A DNA stretch of 64,000 nucleotides from Staphylococcus debuckii (lineage in GTDB: Bacteria > Bacillota > Bacilli > Staphylococcales > Staphylococcaceae): positions 620,001 through 684,000 of the forward strand of contig NZ_CP033460.1 of the NCBI RefSeq assembly GCF_003718735.1. The letters are read 5' to 3'. The notes beneath the pieces are model-generated. The model ran no database searches. It worked only from the letters and a program-made list of their open reading frames with translations, and had not been told where the DNA came from. Shown in pieces: positions 55,535 through 64,000 of this stretch (position 1 is the stretch's first letter; every line of letters begins with the position of its first letter). Made by a program: the position numbers and the translations under genes.

Positions 55535-56500
55535 ATGAAGAAATTGATACAAGAAAAGACGACAATTTTATCGGATATGTTAGATGGTTTTGTATTAGCT
55601 AATCCAGAAACTGACATCATTGCGGAGTCAGTGGTGGTAAGAAAGGATAAGAAAGAGAAAGGGATAGCGCTAGTTTCCGGAGGCGGAAGCGGTCATGAAC
55701 CTGCACATGCGGGATATGTGGCGCAAGGTATGTTAGATGCGGCCGTCTGCGGTGAAATCTTCACTTCGCCTACACCTGATAAGATTCTAGAAGCCATTAA
55801 AGCAGTCGATACAGGTGACGGTGTATTATTGATTATTAAAAATTATTCCGGAGATGTCATGAACTTTGAAATGGCACAAGAGATGGCGGAAATGGAAGAT
55901 ATTAAAGTCGGCAAAGTTATTGTACGCGATGATATTGCGGTAGAAGACGAAGAATTGCGTCGTGGTGTAGCAGGTACCGTCTTTGTTCATAAATATGCTG
56001 GTTATTTATCAGAACAAGGGATGGATTTAGAAACGATTGTAGAAAAGGTAGAACATCTGCTCAGCGGTATGCGTACTATCGGAATGGCTTTAACACCTCC
56101 ACTGGTACCTTCCACAGGACAATTAGGCTTTGATTTGGCAGGAGATGAAATTGAAGTCGGCATCGGTATCCATGGGGAACGCGGATTAAAACGCGAAATT
56201 ATCAAACCAGTTGCTAAAATCGCAGAAGAATTAGTACGGACTTTACAAAAAGAAGTTTCAGCTTCTGAAGTGATTGTAATGGTCAACGGCATGGGAGGCA
56301 CGCCACTTTCTGAGTTGAATATCGCGGCAAAATACATCAACAAAACGTTAGCCGATCATGACATTGCAGTGGTAGATTGGTTTGTTGGAGATTATATGAC
56401 TTCCTTAGATATGCAAGGATTTTCATTAACACTCGTGCCGAATGATGCAGAAATATTTGAGGCACTTAAAGCACCCACAGCGAGTAAGTATTTTGGATAA
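55535..56500 (+). CDS. dhaK: Dihydroxyacetone kinase subunit DhaK
   Basis: 321 residues. DhaK binds dihydroxyacetone covalently through a His (GIGIHGERGLKRE, about residue 210) and receives phosphate from DhaL-ADP. SGGGSGHEPAHAGYV is the hallmark glycine-rich loop. ATG 55535 has AAAGGGTGA. First of three genes forming the PTS-dependent dihydroxyacetone kinase, acting in glycerol or triose metabolism in the cytoplasm. Confidence 0.93.
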   Translation: MKKLIQEKTTILSDMLDGFVLANPETDIIAESVVVRKDKKEKGIALVSGGGSGHEPAHAGYVAQGMLDAAVCGEIFTSPTPDKILEAIKAVDTGDGVLLIIKNYSGDVMNFEMAQEMAEMEDIKVGKVIVRDDIAVEDEELRRGVAGTVFVHKYAGYLSEQGMDLETIVEKVEHLLSGMRTIGMALTPPLVPSTGQLGFDLAGDEIEVGIGIHGERGLKREIIKPVAKIAEELVRTLQKEVSASEVIVMVNGMGGTPLSELNIAAKYINKTLADHDIAVVDWFVGDYMTSLDMQGFSLTLVPNDAEIFEALKAPTASKYFG

Positions 56501-56521
56501 TGACACAAGGGGGAAATTGTG

Positions 56522-57100
56522 ATGGATGGCTTAACACTGAAAAAACGATTATTAAATTTACAAGAAACTTTTGAGGAAAGAGAAGATACATTAACAGAGT
56601 TAGACCGTGAAATAGGAGACGGCGACCATGGTGTCAATATGGTAAGAGGATTCAATGCGTTGGCCGATGCACTTGAAGATGTAGAGAGCGTGCCAGATGT
56701 ATTGAAGACAACTGGTATGACATTGATGTCTAAAGTAGGAGGAGCTTCTGGTCCTTTATACGGCTTTGGATTTGTCAAAATGGCTCAAGTGGCTGAAGAT
56801 GAAATTACAGAAGAAAACTTACCTAAACTGCTGCAAGCATTTTCAGAAGCTGTAGCCCAGCGTGGAAAAGTGGAGCTGAACGAAAAGACAATGTATGATG
56901 TGATTGAACCTGCAAGAGAAGCGGTGGCTTCCGGGGAAACGGTAGACATCTCATATCTGCAGCAATTAGCAGATGAAACATATCATATGATGGCAACGAA
57001 AGGCCGTGCTGCTTATTATAAAGAAGCATCTCGTGAACATACTGATCCAGGTGCGCAAAGCAGTGTCTATATTTTAAATGCTCTGATTGGAGATGAATAG
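56522..57100 (+). CDS. dhaL: Dihydroxyacetone kinase subunit DhaL (ADP-binding)
   Basis: 192 residues. DREIGDGDHGVNM carries the Asp ligands of the Mg-ADP site, and GGASGPLYG and DPGAQSS are family motifs. DhaL holds ADP tightly and is rephosphorylated by DhaM. ATG 56522 (GTG 56519 also possible) after AAGGGGGA. Confidence 0.92.
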   Translation: MDGLTLKKRLLNLQETFEEREDTLTELDREIGDGDHGVNMVRGFNALADALEDVESVPDVLKTTGMTLMSKVGGASGPLYGFGFVKMAQVAEDEITEENLPKLLQAFSEAVAQRGKVELNEKTMYDVIEPAREAVASGETVDISYLQQLADETYHMMATKGRAAYYKEASREHTDPGAQSSVYILNALIGDE

Positions 57101-57102
57101 CC

Positions 57103-57465
57103 ATGACCTCAATTGTTGTCGTAAGTCATAGTGAAGAAATTGCGGAAGGTATACAGAAGCTGATTGCACAAATGACAGAAGGTGTTGAAGTGATACCCGT
57201 CGGCGGCAGTGACGGCACAATCGGCACTTCATTCGAACCGATACAACAAGCTATCGAAGGATTGAAAGATGATGCCTTGTGCTTCTATGATTTAGGCTCA
57301 GCAGAAATGAACTTGGATATGGCAATTGAAATGTACGAGGGCGACTATCGCGTTGAAAAAGTTGAAGCACCGATAGTGGAAGGCAGTTTCTTGGCAAGCG
57401 TCAATATTTCGACTGGGAAAGATTTTGGAGAAGTAGTGGAAGCGGTCGAAAGCGAATTCAGATAA
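57103..57465 (+). CDS. dhaM: PTS-dependent dihydroxyacetone kinase phosphotransferase subunit DhaM
   Basis: 120 residues, a single EIIA-mannose-like domain with the active His in VVSHSEEIAEG (about residue 9). It carries phosphate from HPr to DhaL. No extra HPr or EI domains, so the short Gram-positive form. Starts 2 nt after dhaL. Confidence 0.92.
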   Translation: MTSIVVVSHSEEIAEGIQKLIAQMTEGVEVIPVGGSDGTIGTSFEPIQQAIEGLKDDALCFYDLGSAEMNLDMAIEMYEGDYRVEKVEAPIVEGSFLASVNISTGKDFGEVVEAVESEFR

Positions 57466-57796
57466 AAAGAAAAGATGAAGATAGGGGAGACGTACTTGCG
57501 GGAGCGAGTGCGTTTTTTTATTGGATAATTTGATGTTTATTTGCCGTTTTCAAATAAATGATTTAGAGTTATTTATAAAAATAATTTATACTTTATTAAA
57601 TTAAAACGATTTATTTATGGTAAGAAAGTTAAACTTTTATTTAAAAAGTTAATATAGTATATTAATTATAAGGTTTTAGTGTTCTAGAAAGAGCTTGTTA
57701 CCCTGCCAAATTAGATGGTAGTCATAACAACTAGAAATACTACAAATAATACCGTTTAACACAACGATACAATTACTATAACTTGGAGGGAACAAC
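57466..57796. other. Gene-free region between dhaM and galU
   Basis: A weak terminator stem (ACTTGC...GCGAGT then GTTTTTTT, 57493-57519) ends dhaKLM. Further on are an inverted repeat AACTTTT (57632-57638)/AAAAGTT (57644-57650) and a possible leader hairpin with TTGTTA/TAACAA and TGCCA/TGGTA pairs (about 57688-57731) in the galU message. No coding frame is credible. Confidence 0.45.
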
Positions 57797-58660
57797 ATGA
57801 TAAAAAAAGCAATTATTCCTGCAGCAGGTTTAGGTACGCGTTTTTTACCCGCTACAAAAGCAATGCCAAAAGAAATGTTGCCGATATTAGATAAACCGAC
57901 TATTCAATACATTGTGGAAGAGGCATCTGCAGCAGGTATAGAAGATGTAATTATTATTACTGGTAAACATAAAAGAGCGATAGAAGATCATTTTGATAAC
58001 CAAAAAGAATTAGAAATAAATTTAGAAATCAAAGGGAAGATCGAGGAATTAAACAAGACGCAATATCCCACAAAGTTAGTTAATTTATTTTATGTTCGAC
58101 AAAAAGAACAAAAAGGATTGGGAGACGCAATATTATGTGCTAAACAATTTATCGGCAATGAACCGTTTGCTGTCTTGTTAGGTGACGATATTGTTCAAGC
58201 AGATAAACCTGCTATAAAACAGTTAATGGAGCAATATGAGAAAACAGGAAAATCAATTGTAGGCGTACAGACAGTTCCAGAAAGTCAAACGCATAGATAT
58301 GGAATTGTAAATCCTGATTCGCAAGAAAACAATTTATATAAAGTGAAGCAATTTGTGGAAAAACCTGAACAAGGTAAAGCACCATCGAATTTAGCTATAA
58401 TGGGACGTTATGTTTTATCTCCATCTATTTTTGAATATTTGGAAAGCCAAGAACGTGGCGCCGGCGGAGAAATTCAACTAACCGATGCGATTGAACGTAT
58501 GAATAATGAAGAATCTGTCTACGCGTACGACTTTGATGGCCAAAGATATGATGTAGGGGAAAAAATCGGTTTTATAAAAACGACAATTGATTTTGCATTG
58601 AATAATCCTGAAATGAAGGATGAAATTAAAGCATACATTAGAGAAAACATAGATCAATAA
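57797..58660 (+). CDS. galU: UTP-glucose-1-phosphate uridylyltransferase
   Basis: 287 residues: [21 protein letters not shown] is the nucleotide-binding signature, with [14 protein letters not shown] and [12 protein letters not shown] later on. It makes UDP-glucose for glycolipid anchors and teichoic-acid glycosylation. ATG 57797 has TTGGAGGGAA. It precedes teichoic-acid-type glycosyltransferases, a functional fit. Confidence 0.94.
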   Translation: MIKKAIIPAAGLGTRFLPATKAMPKEMLPILDKPTIQYIVEEASAAGIEDVIIITGKHKRAIEDHFDNQKELEINLEIKGKIEELNKTQYPTKLVNLFYVRQKEQKGLGDAILCAKQFIGNEPFAVLLGDDIVQADKPAIKQLMEQYEKTGKSIVGVQTVPESQTHRYGIVNPDSQENNLYKVKQFVEKPEQGKAPSNLAIMGRYVLSPSIFEYLESQERGAGGEIQLTDAIERMNNEESVYAYDFDGQRYDVGEKIGFIKTTIDFALNNPEMKDEIKAYIRENIDQ

Positions 58661-58695
58661 AAGAAGTTCTTCAAATTAGGAAAGAAGGGTTACAA

Positions 58696-61077
58696 TTGCC
58701 GACAGAAAAGATATTAAATGAAGCTCAATACGAACTTTCTCAATTATATGATAATAAATATGAAAAGATTTTATCAAAAAATTTAGGACAAAGAATCATT
58801 GAACATTACAATAATTATAAAAATGAGGAAATAGAATCAAAAACTATTCTTTATGAGACATTTCATGGGAAAAGTCTAACAGATAATCCTTATGCTATTT
58901 TTAAAAAAATAATTCATGATGAAAAGTTTAGAGACTATCAACATATATGGGTTATTAACAATTCAGAACCATACAAAGACTATCAAAAAATTAAAAATGT
59001 TAAATTTGTAAGTGTAAATTCAGATGAGTATTTATATTACTTGGCTACTGCAAAATACTTAATCAATAATACTTCTTTTCCGCCTTACTTTTTAAAAAGA
59101 AAGGAACAAATATATTTAAACACTTGGCATGGTACACCTTTAAAAACTCTAGGAAAAGATATGAAGGGACCATTGAATCAGCTTAAAAATCTACAGAGAA
59201 ACTTTATTCAAGCTGATTATATTTTATCTCCTAATGCCTTCACAACTGAAAAGTTGGCAGCTTCTCATAATTTAATAGGTATATATGAGGGAGAATTTTT
59301 AGAAACAGGATATCCTAGAATAGACTTAATTACTGAGACTAAAGAAAAAGATATCATTAAAAAATTGAAAAAGTATATTAAAGTAAATCCGAAGAAAAAA
59401 TTGGTTTTATATGCACCTACATGGAGAGGGAATGTAGGGGAAGAAAAAGATATTAAAAAAGAAATCAAAGATATCATTAGAAATATGCAAAATAATTTAG
59501 GGGATAGCTACCAACTTCTTCTGAAAGTTCATCCTCTGTTATTTAAATTCTTTAAAAACGATAAGGAATTAGGAGCAATTTTCATTCCGGATTTTATAGA
59601 TATGTGTGAAATACTCTCTGTAATTGATGTTCTGATAACTGATTATTCAAGTGTCTTCTTTGATTTTTATGTCAGAAATAAACCTATCATTCTATATACT
59701 TATGATAAAGAAGAATATTTAAAAGAACGTGGAACATATTTAGAATTCGAGGATTTAGGTTGCTATATTGCAAATAATCAAAAAGAATTAAATCAATTAC
59801 TGCAGAACCCTTAATATCTAGAAGGTTGCGCTGTAAATGAATTTGTTGAATGGCAAGATGGCACTGCTACTGATAAAGTCATAAAAGCTTTGTTTAATGG
59901 AACACAAGATCTTGATTATGCTAAAAAAATAAGCAATAACAAAAAGAATGTACTGATCTTTATAGACGATTTTAATGAAAAAGACTTTGAGAAAAAAATT
60001 GCATTCATCAACAACATGTCTAGAGAAGGGAATAATATTATTGTCCTGACAAAAGATAAATTGAAATACGAAGAAGAGAATCAATTAAAACAACTTACAG
60101 ATATAAAGTTATTCTTTAGATTTGGGAAATTAAATGTGAGTAAAGAATTGTGGATTGAATATATGCTTTTAATGGAGCAGCAAAATGTTCATTTGAATCA
60201 GAGTAAATTAGAACAAGTTTCTCTAAACGAAATCCATAGATTGCTTGGTTATATTGAGATTAATAAGATATATAATTTAAGTAGTAATAAGTTCTGGAAA
60301 AATATTTTAGGTAATTTCCCGATTGCTAGTAAATCCAAGTTTCAATACTTAGGAAAGCATGATTTGCAGATCATTGAAGAAGATGAATTTTTCTTTAATA
60401 AGAATGAAAATAGAAGATTCGAACGCTTTATCTCTTTTGAAGCGGGAGCATTAGCTATTAAGAATAACTACAAAGATATTCAATTTATTTATAGTGAAAC
60501 TGAAAATGAGAATACTAATTCATCAATCATAGAGAGAGATAATAATTACTTTATTCCAACAGTATCAAATTCTATTAACACTCAGTATATTATGGTTAAA
60601 CAGAATATCTTGAATGAAGATTTTGTTTTAGTAGATGCTGCAAATCAATCATTTAAAGAAATAATGGCTTTTTATTATAGATTCAACAAAAATATATCTG
60701 CTAGAGTAGCAAGACTTATTCTAATAAATGTAAGCCATGATTTGATTGATGATATTAATCAAGAGATACAAGAAAGAGACTTAGTAATGCCCGTACTTAA
60801 AGAAGAAGGAGACTTGTATTACCTTGCTCATAAATCAAAATTTTATTTTGTTTTAGAGGATTTAAAAGATGCATTTTATAAAATAGCTAGTGCGCTTCAA
60901 AATGATATCGATGTAAAAGTCTGTGACGAAAGTTATATCAATAAAACATTGAAGCTAGATATGGAATGCATTAATAATTGGGAAGCCTTTTTACCGCTTT
61001 TTAAGAAATATGATTTATTATCTTCTAGCAACAAAGAAAAAAGATCTGATGAAAGAGTGGAGATATTAAATGTCTAA
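58696..61077 (+). pseudogene. CDP-glycerol glycerophosphotransferase-like protein interrupted by an in-frame stop
   Basis: TTG 58696 opens a 372-residue frame with the glycerophosphotransferase core: NTWHGTPLKTLGKD, LSPNAFTTEK, YAPTWRGN and LITDYSSVFFDF. It stops at TAA 59812-59814 just before the family's last motif, but the same frame continues without a shift: WQDGTATDKVIKALF and about 400 more residues to 61077. The second part lacks a good ribosome site (first start-like codon TTG 59890). So one gene of about 793 residues appears cut by a nonsense codon. The first part may still fold; the function of the C-terminal 400 residues is unknown. AT-rich. Confidence 0.75.
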
Positions 61078-63343
61078 GTTAAGCTCATTAAAGAAGATTA
61101 TGCTTAAACAGAAACAAGAATTAGAAAAGCCTGTAATTAAATACAAAAGAGAAAAAAACTTTAAAAATGCTATTGATTTCACCAACTTTTTTAACCATAA
61201 GCCTTTAAAGAAAAATCAAATAGTGGTAGCCATTGAGACATTGCCGACTCAACAAGAATTAATCCTTATAAAGAGTTTGAAGCAAAAGTATCCACACAAA
61301 AAAGTCTATATTGCTATCAAAAATTTAGATGAGATAGACGAAATACCTGATGAGTATAAAGAGTACAACTTTATAGAATTTGATGATGCAGCATTTCTAA
61401 AATTGTTAGTAACAAGTAAGTATATTATTTCGTATACAATATTACCCACTTACTTTATCAGAGATAACAGACAAATTTTAATTCAAACTTCTGATGATTT
61501 CTCAGGAAAAATCGTTGAGAATAACCAATTTGATAAAAGAAAAATTCGTATTCAACATTCATTATTCCAAGCTTCACACTTATTATTCAAAACAGAAAAC
61601 GAAGTAGAAAAATACACTTCGTTATTTAATCTCAATGGCATATTTGAAGGTCATATATATAGCAATGCCAATTTTTATGTTAAACAAGAAAACAATAAAA
61701 GATATCCAAGCTTTATCTTATTAAATAATATCTACTCTACTTCGCAACTCAGCGAGATATTAAGTAAAGCAGACGAAGTACTTTCTGATTATTATATTGT
61801 CGCTCATCCAGATGTGTATGAGTATTATTCAGAAATTGATGAATTAAATTATCTATTGGTCTCTCAAAGTATTGAAAATGAAGCATTAAATTTCAATGAA
61901 GCAGATATTATGTCTGATAAAGAAACAGATCTTATTGGAAAAGAAAATATCTACTATCAAATTGACGAAGAGGACGAGCTCTATTTTACGCATACAGAGC
62001 AGCGCCCGTGTCAATTAAATTTCAATATCATATTTAATATTATAGATGGTAAAGAAAAAGATTATTTTAAAATAAATAATGGTAAACAAAATATCATTAT
62101 GTACTGCGGAGGTTTTCAGCCAAACGGTATTACTTCTTCTGCAATCAATTTATCGTACTCTATTGATTATGAAAAGTATAATTTGATAGTTATAGATAAA
62201 GGCCAAGTAAATAGTGTAATGGAATATAATATGGAGAGAATTAATCCTAGAGCAAATTTAGTATTTAGAATTGGTCAAAGTAATACTACTTTTAATGAAT
62301 ATCGTAAAAATCAATTTATTACTCAAAGAAGAGGTTATAGAGGATTTTTAGGAACAGAAGATTTTAAAAACTTCTATAATAGAGAACTCAGTAGAATGTT
62401 AGGGGATATTCATCTAGACATAGCAGTAGACTTTAGCGGTTATGTACCATTTTGGACAGCTATGTTTGCTTTTGCAAATATAGATAAAAAAGTAATTTAT
62501 CAACACAATGATTTGCTAGCTGAAACAAAGAAAAAGATAAAGGGACAATATAAGCATAAATACATCTTGCCAAGAGTATTTTCGCTATATCAATTTTACG
62601 ACAAAATCCTTTCAGTTTCTGAACCGCTTAAAGAAATTAATGCGAAAAATTTAAAGAAGTATGCTCATTATCATCAGTTCGACTTTGTAAATAATATTAT
62701 TAATTTTGATGATATATTAGCAAAATTGAGTAACCAAAACAGAGAACTTATCACATCAAATGAAACTGAAGATATTTATCTGTTAAAAGAAATGAAGGAC
62801 GTTTCAATCGTCGAAATTGAAGATAAAAAAGACGAAGGAATTAAATTAGTAACGATTGGCCGTTTGTCGCCTGAAAAAGACCATAGCAAGTTATTTCACG
62901 CTATTAAAAAATTTAAAGATAATAATCCAAAGATAAATATACAATTGGAAGTTTTAGGATCAGGAGTATTATATTCTGAATTGCAAGCACTCATTTTGGA
63001 ATTAGGATTACAAAAAAGCGTTCATTTATTAGGACAAGTCAATAACCCTTATCAATATTTAGAACGTTGCGACTGTTTCATTCTTTCTTCAAATCACGAA
63101 GGGCAACCAATGGTGTTATTAGAAGCGCTTTCTATCGGCAAACCTATTATAGCAACTGATATTACAGGAAATAGAGGTGTACTAGAAGGTACACATGGTT
63201 TGCTAGTCGAAAATTCAATAGATGGGCTAGTCGAAGGATTAGAGAAGTTTGCTCATCATCAAGTACAGGATAATTACGAATTTAATATCAATGAGTATAA
63301 TGAAGCTGCAATTCAAATGTTTTACAACAAAATCAGTGATTAA
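61070..63343 (+). CDS. GT4 glycosyltransferase with a degenerate glycerophosphotransferase-like N-terminal domain
   Basis: 757 residues. The last 220 are a GT4 domain: TIGRLSPEKDHSKL, LGSGVLYSEL, LLGQVNNP, SSNHEGQPMVLLEAL and ATDITGNRGVLEG. The N-terminal 200 residues follow the outline of the neighbouring CDP-glycerol transferase (TSKYIISYTILPTYFIRDNRQILIQTSDDF), but the catalytic HGTP is replaced, so that half is probably inactive or structural. It overlaps the preceding frame by 8 nt, indicating one operon. Probably glycosylates a teichoic acid or surface glycan (inference). Confidence 0.78.
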   Translation: MSKLSSLKKIMLKQKQELEKPVIKYKREKNFKNAIDFTNFFNHKPLKKNQIVVAIETLPTQQELILIKSLKQKYPHKKVYIAIKNLDEIDEIPDEYKEYNFIEFDDAAFLKLLVTSKYIISYTILPTYFIRDNRQILIQTSDDFSGKIVENNQFDKRKIRIQHSLFQASHLLFKTENEVEKYTSLFNLNGIFEGHIYSNANFYVKQENNKRYPSFILLNNIYSTSQLSEILSKADEVLSDYYIVAHPDVYEYYSEIDELNYLLVSQSIENEALNFNEADIMSDKETDLIGKENIYYQIDEEDELYFTHTEQRPCQLNFNIIFNIIDGKEKDYFKINNGKQNIIMYCGGFQPNGITSSAINLSYSIDYEKYNLIVIDKGQVNSVMEYNMERINPRANLVFRIGQSNTTFNEYRKNQFITQRRGYRGFLGTEDFKNFYNRELSRMLGDIHLDIAVDFSGYVPFWTAMFAFANIDKKVIYQHNDLLAETKKKIKGQYKHKYILPRVFSLYQFYDKILSVSEPLKEINAKNLKKYAHYHQFDFVNNIINFDDILAKLSNQNRELITSNETEDIYLLKEMKDVSIVEIEDKKDEGIKLVTIGRLSPEKDHSKLFHAIKKFKDNNPKINIQLEVLGSGVLYSELQALILELGLQKSVHLLGQVNNPYQYLERCDCFILSSNHEGQPMVLLEALSIGKPIIATDITGNRGVLEGTHGLLVENSIDGLVEGLEKFAHHQVQDNYEFNINEYNEAAIQMFYNKISD

Positions 63344-63374
63344 TTATTAAAATAAAGCTTAGGGGAATCATTTT

Positions 63375-64000
63375 ATGAAAAAATTAGTGCCTATTGTATT
63401 TTTACACAACATCAAGAAAGTCAACGGGGGACTTCATAAAGCAGCGTACCACCGAATTAATACGTTAGCTAAAGTTTATAAAAGAGCGATTATTTTCACA
63501 TACGGGTTTGATCCTGAATTTCAAGAACTATGTAAATATCACAAAGAAGTTGGTAATATAGCCAAAAATGTAGAAATATATAATTTATATGAGAACAATA
63601 ATGCAGATTCTTCTACACAAAAATATGAGAAAAATCCTAATTATACTTATTTTGCTGATGCTAAAGAAAAAAATACTTATAGAGTTTTTGATGAAAAGGG
63701 AAGATATCATTACTATTTAAGATTACATGAGAATGGTACGGCTAATTTCAAAGATGTTTTTACCACACCTTGGAAGCGTTATTTAAAAGAAATTTATGGT
63801 CAAAATGGAAAAGTAAGAAAAGCAATTTATATGGATGATAGAAACAAACCATCATTCAATGTTTTATATTCAAACGAAGGCAAACCAGTGGTATCATCAT
63901 CTTTGCACAAAGATAACTTCAGACCAGTAAATTATTTCTGTCATTTAAATGAGCAACAATATTTTGATGAGGCGACTATGGGAGTAGCTGTACTTAAAGA
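63375..64000 (+). CDS. TagE/TarM-like poly(alditol phosphate) glycosyltransferase, N-terminal part (3' end outside window)
   Basis: The frame runs from ATG 63375 (with AGGGGAA upstream) to the window edge, about 208 residues without a stop. It starts MKKLVPIVFLHNIKKVNGG and includes HKAAYHRINTLAK and AIYMDDRNKPSFNVLY. This looks like the N-terminal half of teichoic-acid alpha-glucosyltransferases of the TagE type, whose catalytic GT4 half would follow outside. It would use UDP-glucose supplied by galU. The family call is moderate because the catalytic part is missing. Confidence 0.6.
   Translation, partial: MKKLVPIVFLHNIKKVNGGLHKAAYHRINTLAKVYKRAIIFTYGFDPEFQELCKYHKEVGNIAKNVEIYNLYENNNADSSTQKYEKNPNYTYFADAKEKNTYRVFDEKGRYHYYLRLHENGTANFKDVFTTPWKRYLKEIYGQNGKVRKAIYMDDRNKPSFNVLYSNEGKPVVSSSLHKDNFRPVNYFCHLNEQQYFDEATMGVAVLK

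Overview
The window looks like a Staphylococcus chromosome segment. Evidence: the mnh2 (Mrp-type) seven-gene antiporter operon, class I fructose-bisphosphate aldolase, D-lactate dehydrogenase under a Rex site, a mupG-murQ-murP-murR cluster, a farR/farE-like TetR/MMPL pair, an NDxxF lipoprotein, an Fst-type toxin and many TTG/GTG starts with strong Shine-Dalgarno sites. I would guess the S. carnosus/S. simulans group, but the species cannot be fixed from this text.

Layout. 1-5.4 kb: a polysaccharide cluster on + (epimerase tail, initiating sugar transferase, GT4 glycosyltransferase, Wzy-like polymerase, Wzx-like flippase). 5.5-7.3 kb: a frameshifted OpgB/LTA-synthase-like phosphoglycerol transferase on -. 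7.6-11 kb: divergent TetR regulator and MMPL exporter. 11.2-17.6 kb: a teichoic-acid-type GT2/glycerophosphotransferase fusion, a DUF488 protein, a NUDIX hydrolase and a PLD-helicase-DUF3427 protein. 17.6-24.7 kb: an AT-rich cassette (TetR, ECF S-T-A transporter, two ABC-exporter-fold half transporters) behind a Fur-box-like site and two TetR-type dyads, bounded by two near-identical terminators. 24.7-25.1 kb: a complete Fst-like type I toxin-antitoxin locus. 25.2-30.6 kb: fda, a frameshifted MOSC gene, a gap with two candidate small RNAs, fmdB and a frameshifted formamidase, DoxX and NERD proteins.

30.6-36.2 kb: palindromic repeats, then the CcpA-site-preceded MurNAc-6P/MurNAc-GlcNAc recycling operon plus an alpha/beta hydrolase. 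36.4-38.4 kb: NAD-formate dehydrogenase behind a long leader with a terminator and a possible antiterminator, then five 41-nt palindromic tandem repeats. 38.4-41 kb: small membrane protein and two paralogous unknown membrane proteins. 41.3-48.3 kb: a recombinase-like protein lacking catalytic residues, the mnhA2-G2 operon and a DUF2316 protein. 48.5-55.3 kb: ldhD, cycA, a lipoprotein, an ABC-2 exporter pair, a PhnA-like protein and a small membrane protein. 55.5-57.5 kb: dhaKLM. 57.8-64 kb: galU followed by AT-rich teichoic-acid/glycosyltransferase genes, the first interrupted by an in-frame stop.

The most interesting items are the Fur/TetR-controlled ECF-plus-ABC uptake cassette, the fdh leader with a 9-bp competing pairing, the two divergent small-RNA candidates at 26.95-27.4 kb, the 41-nt palindromic repeat family, and four broken genes (three with the same one-base deficit), which may be real decay or consensus errors.
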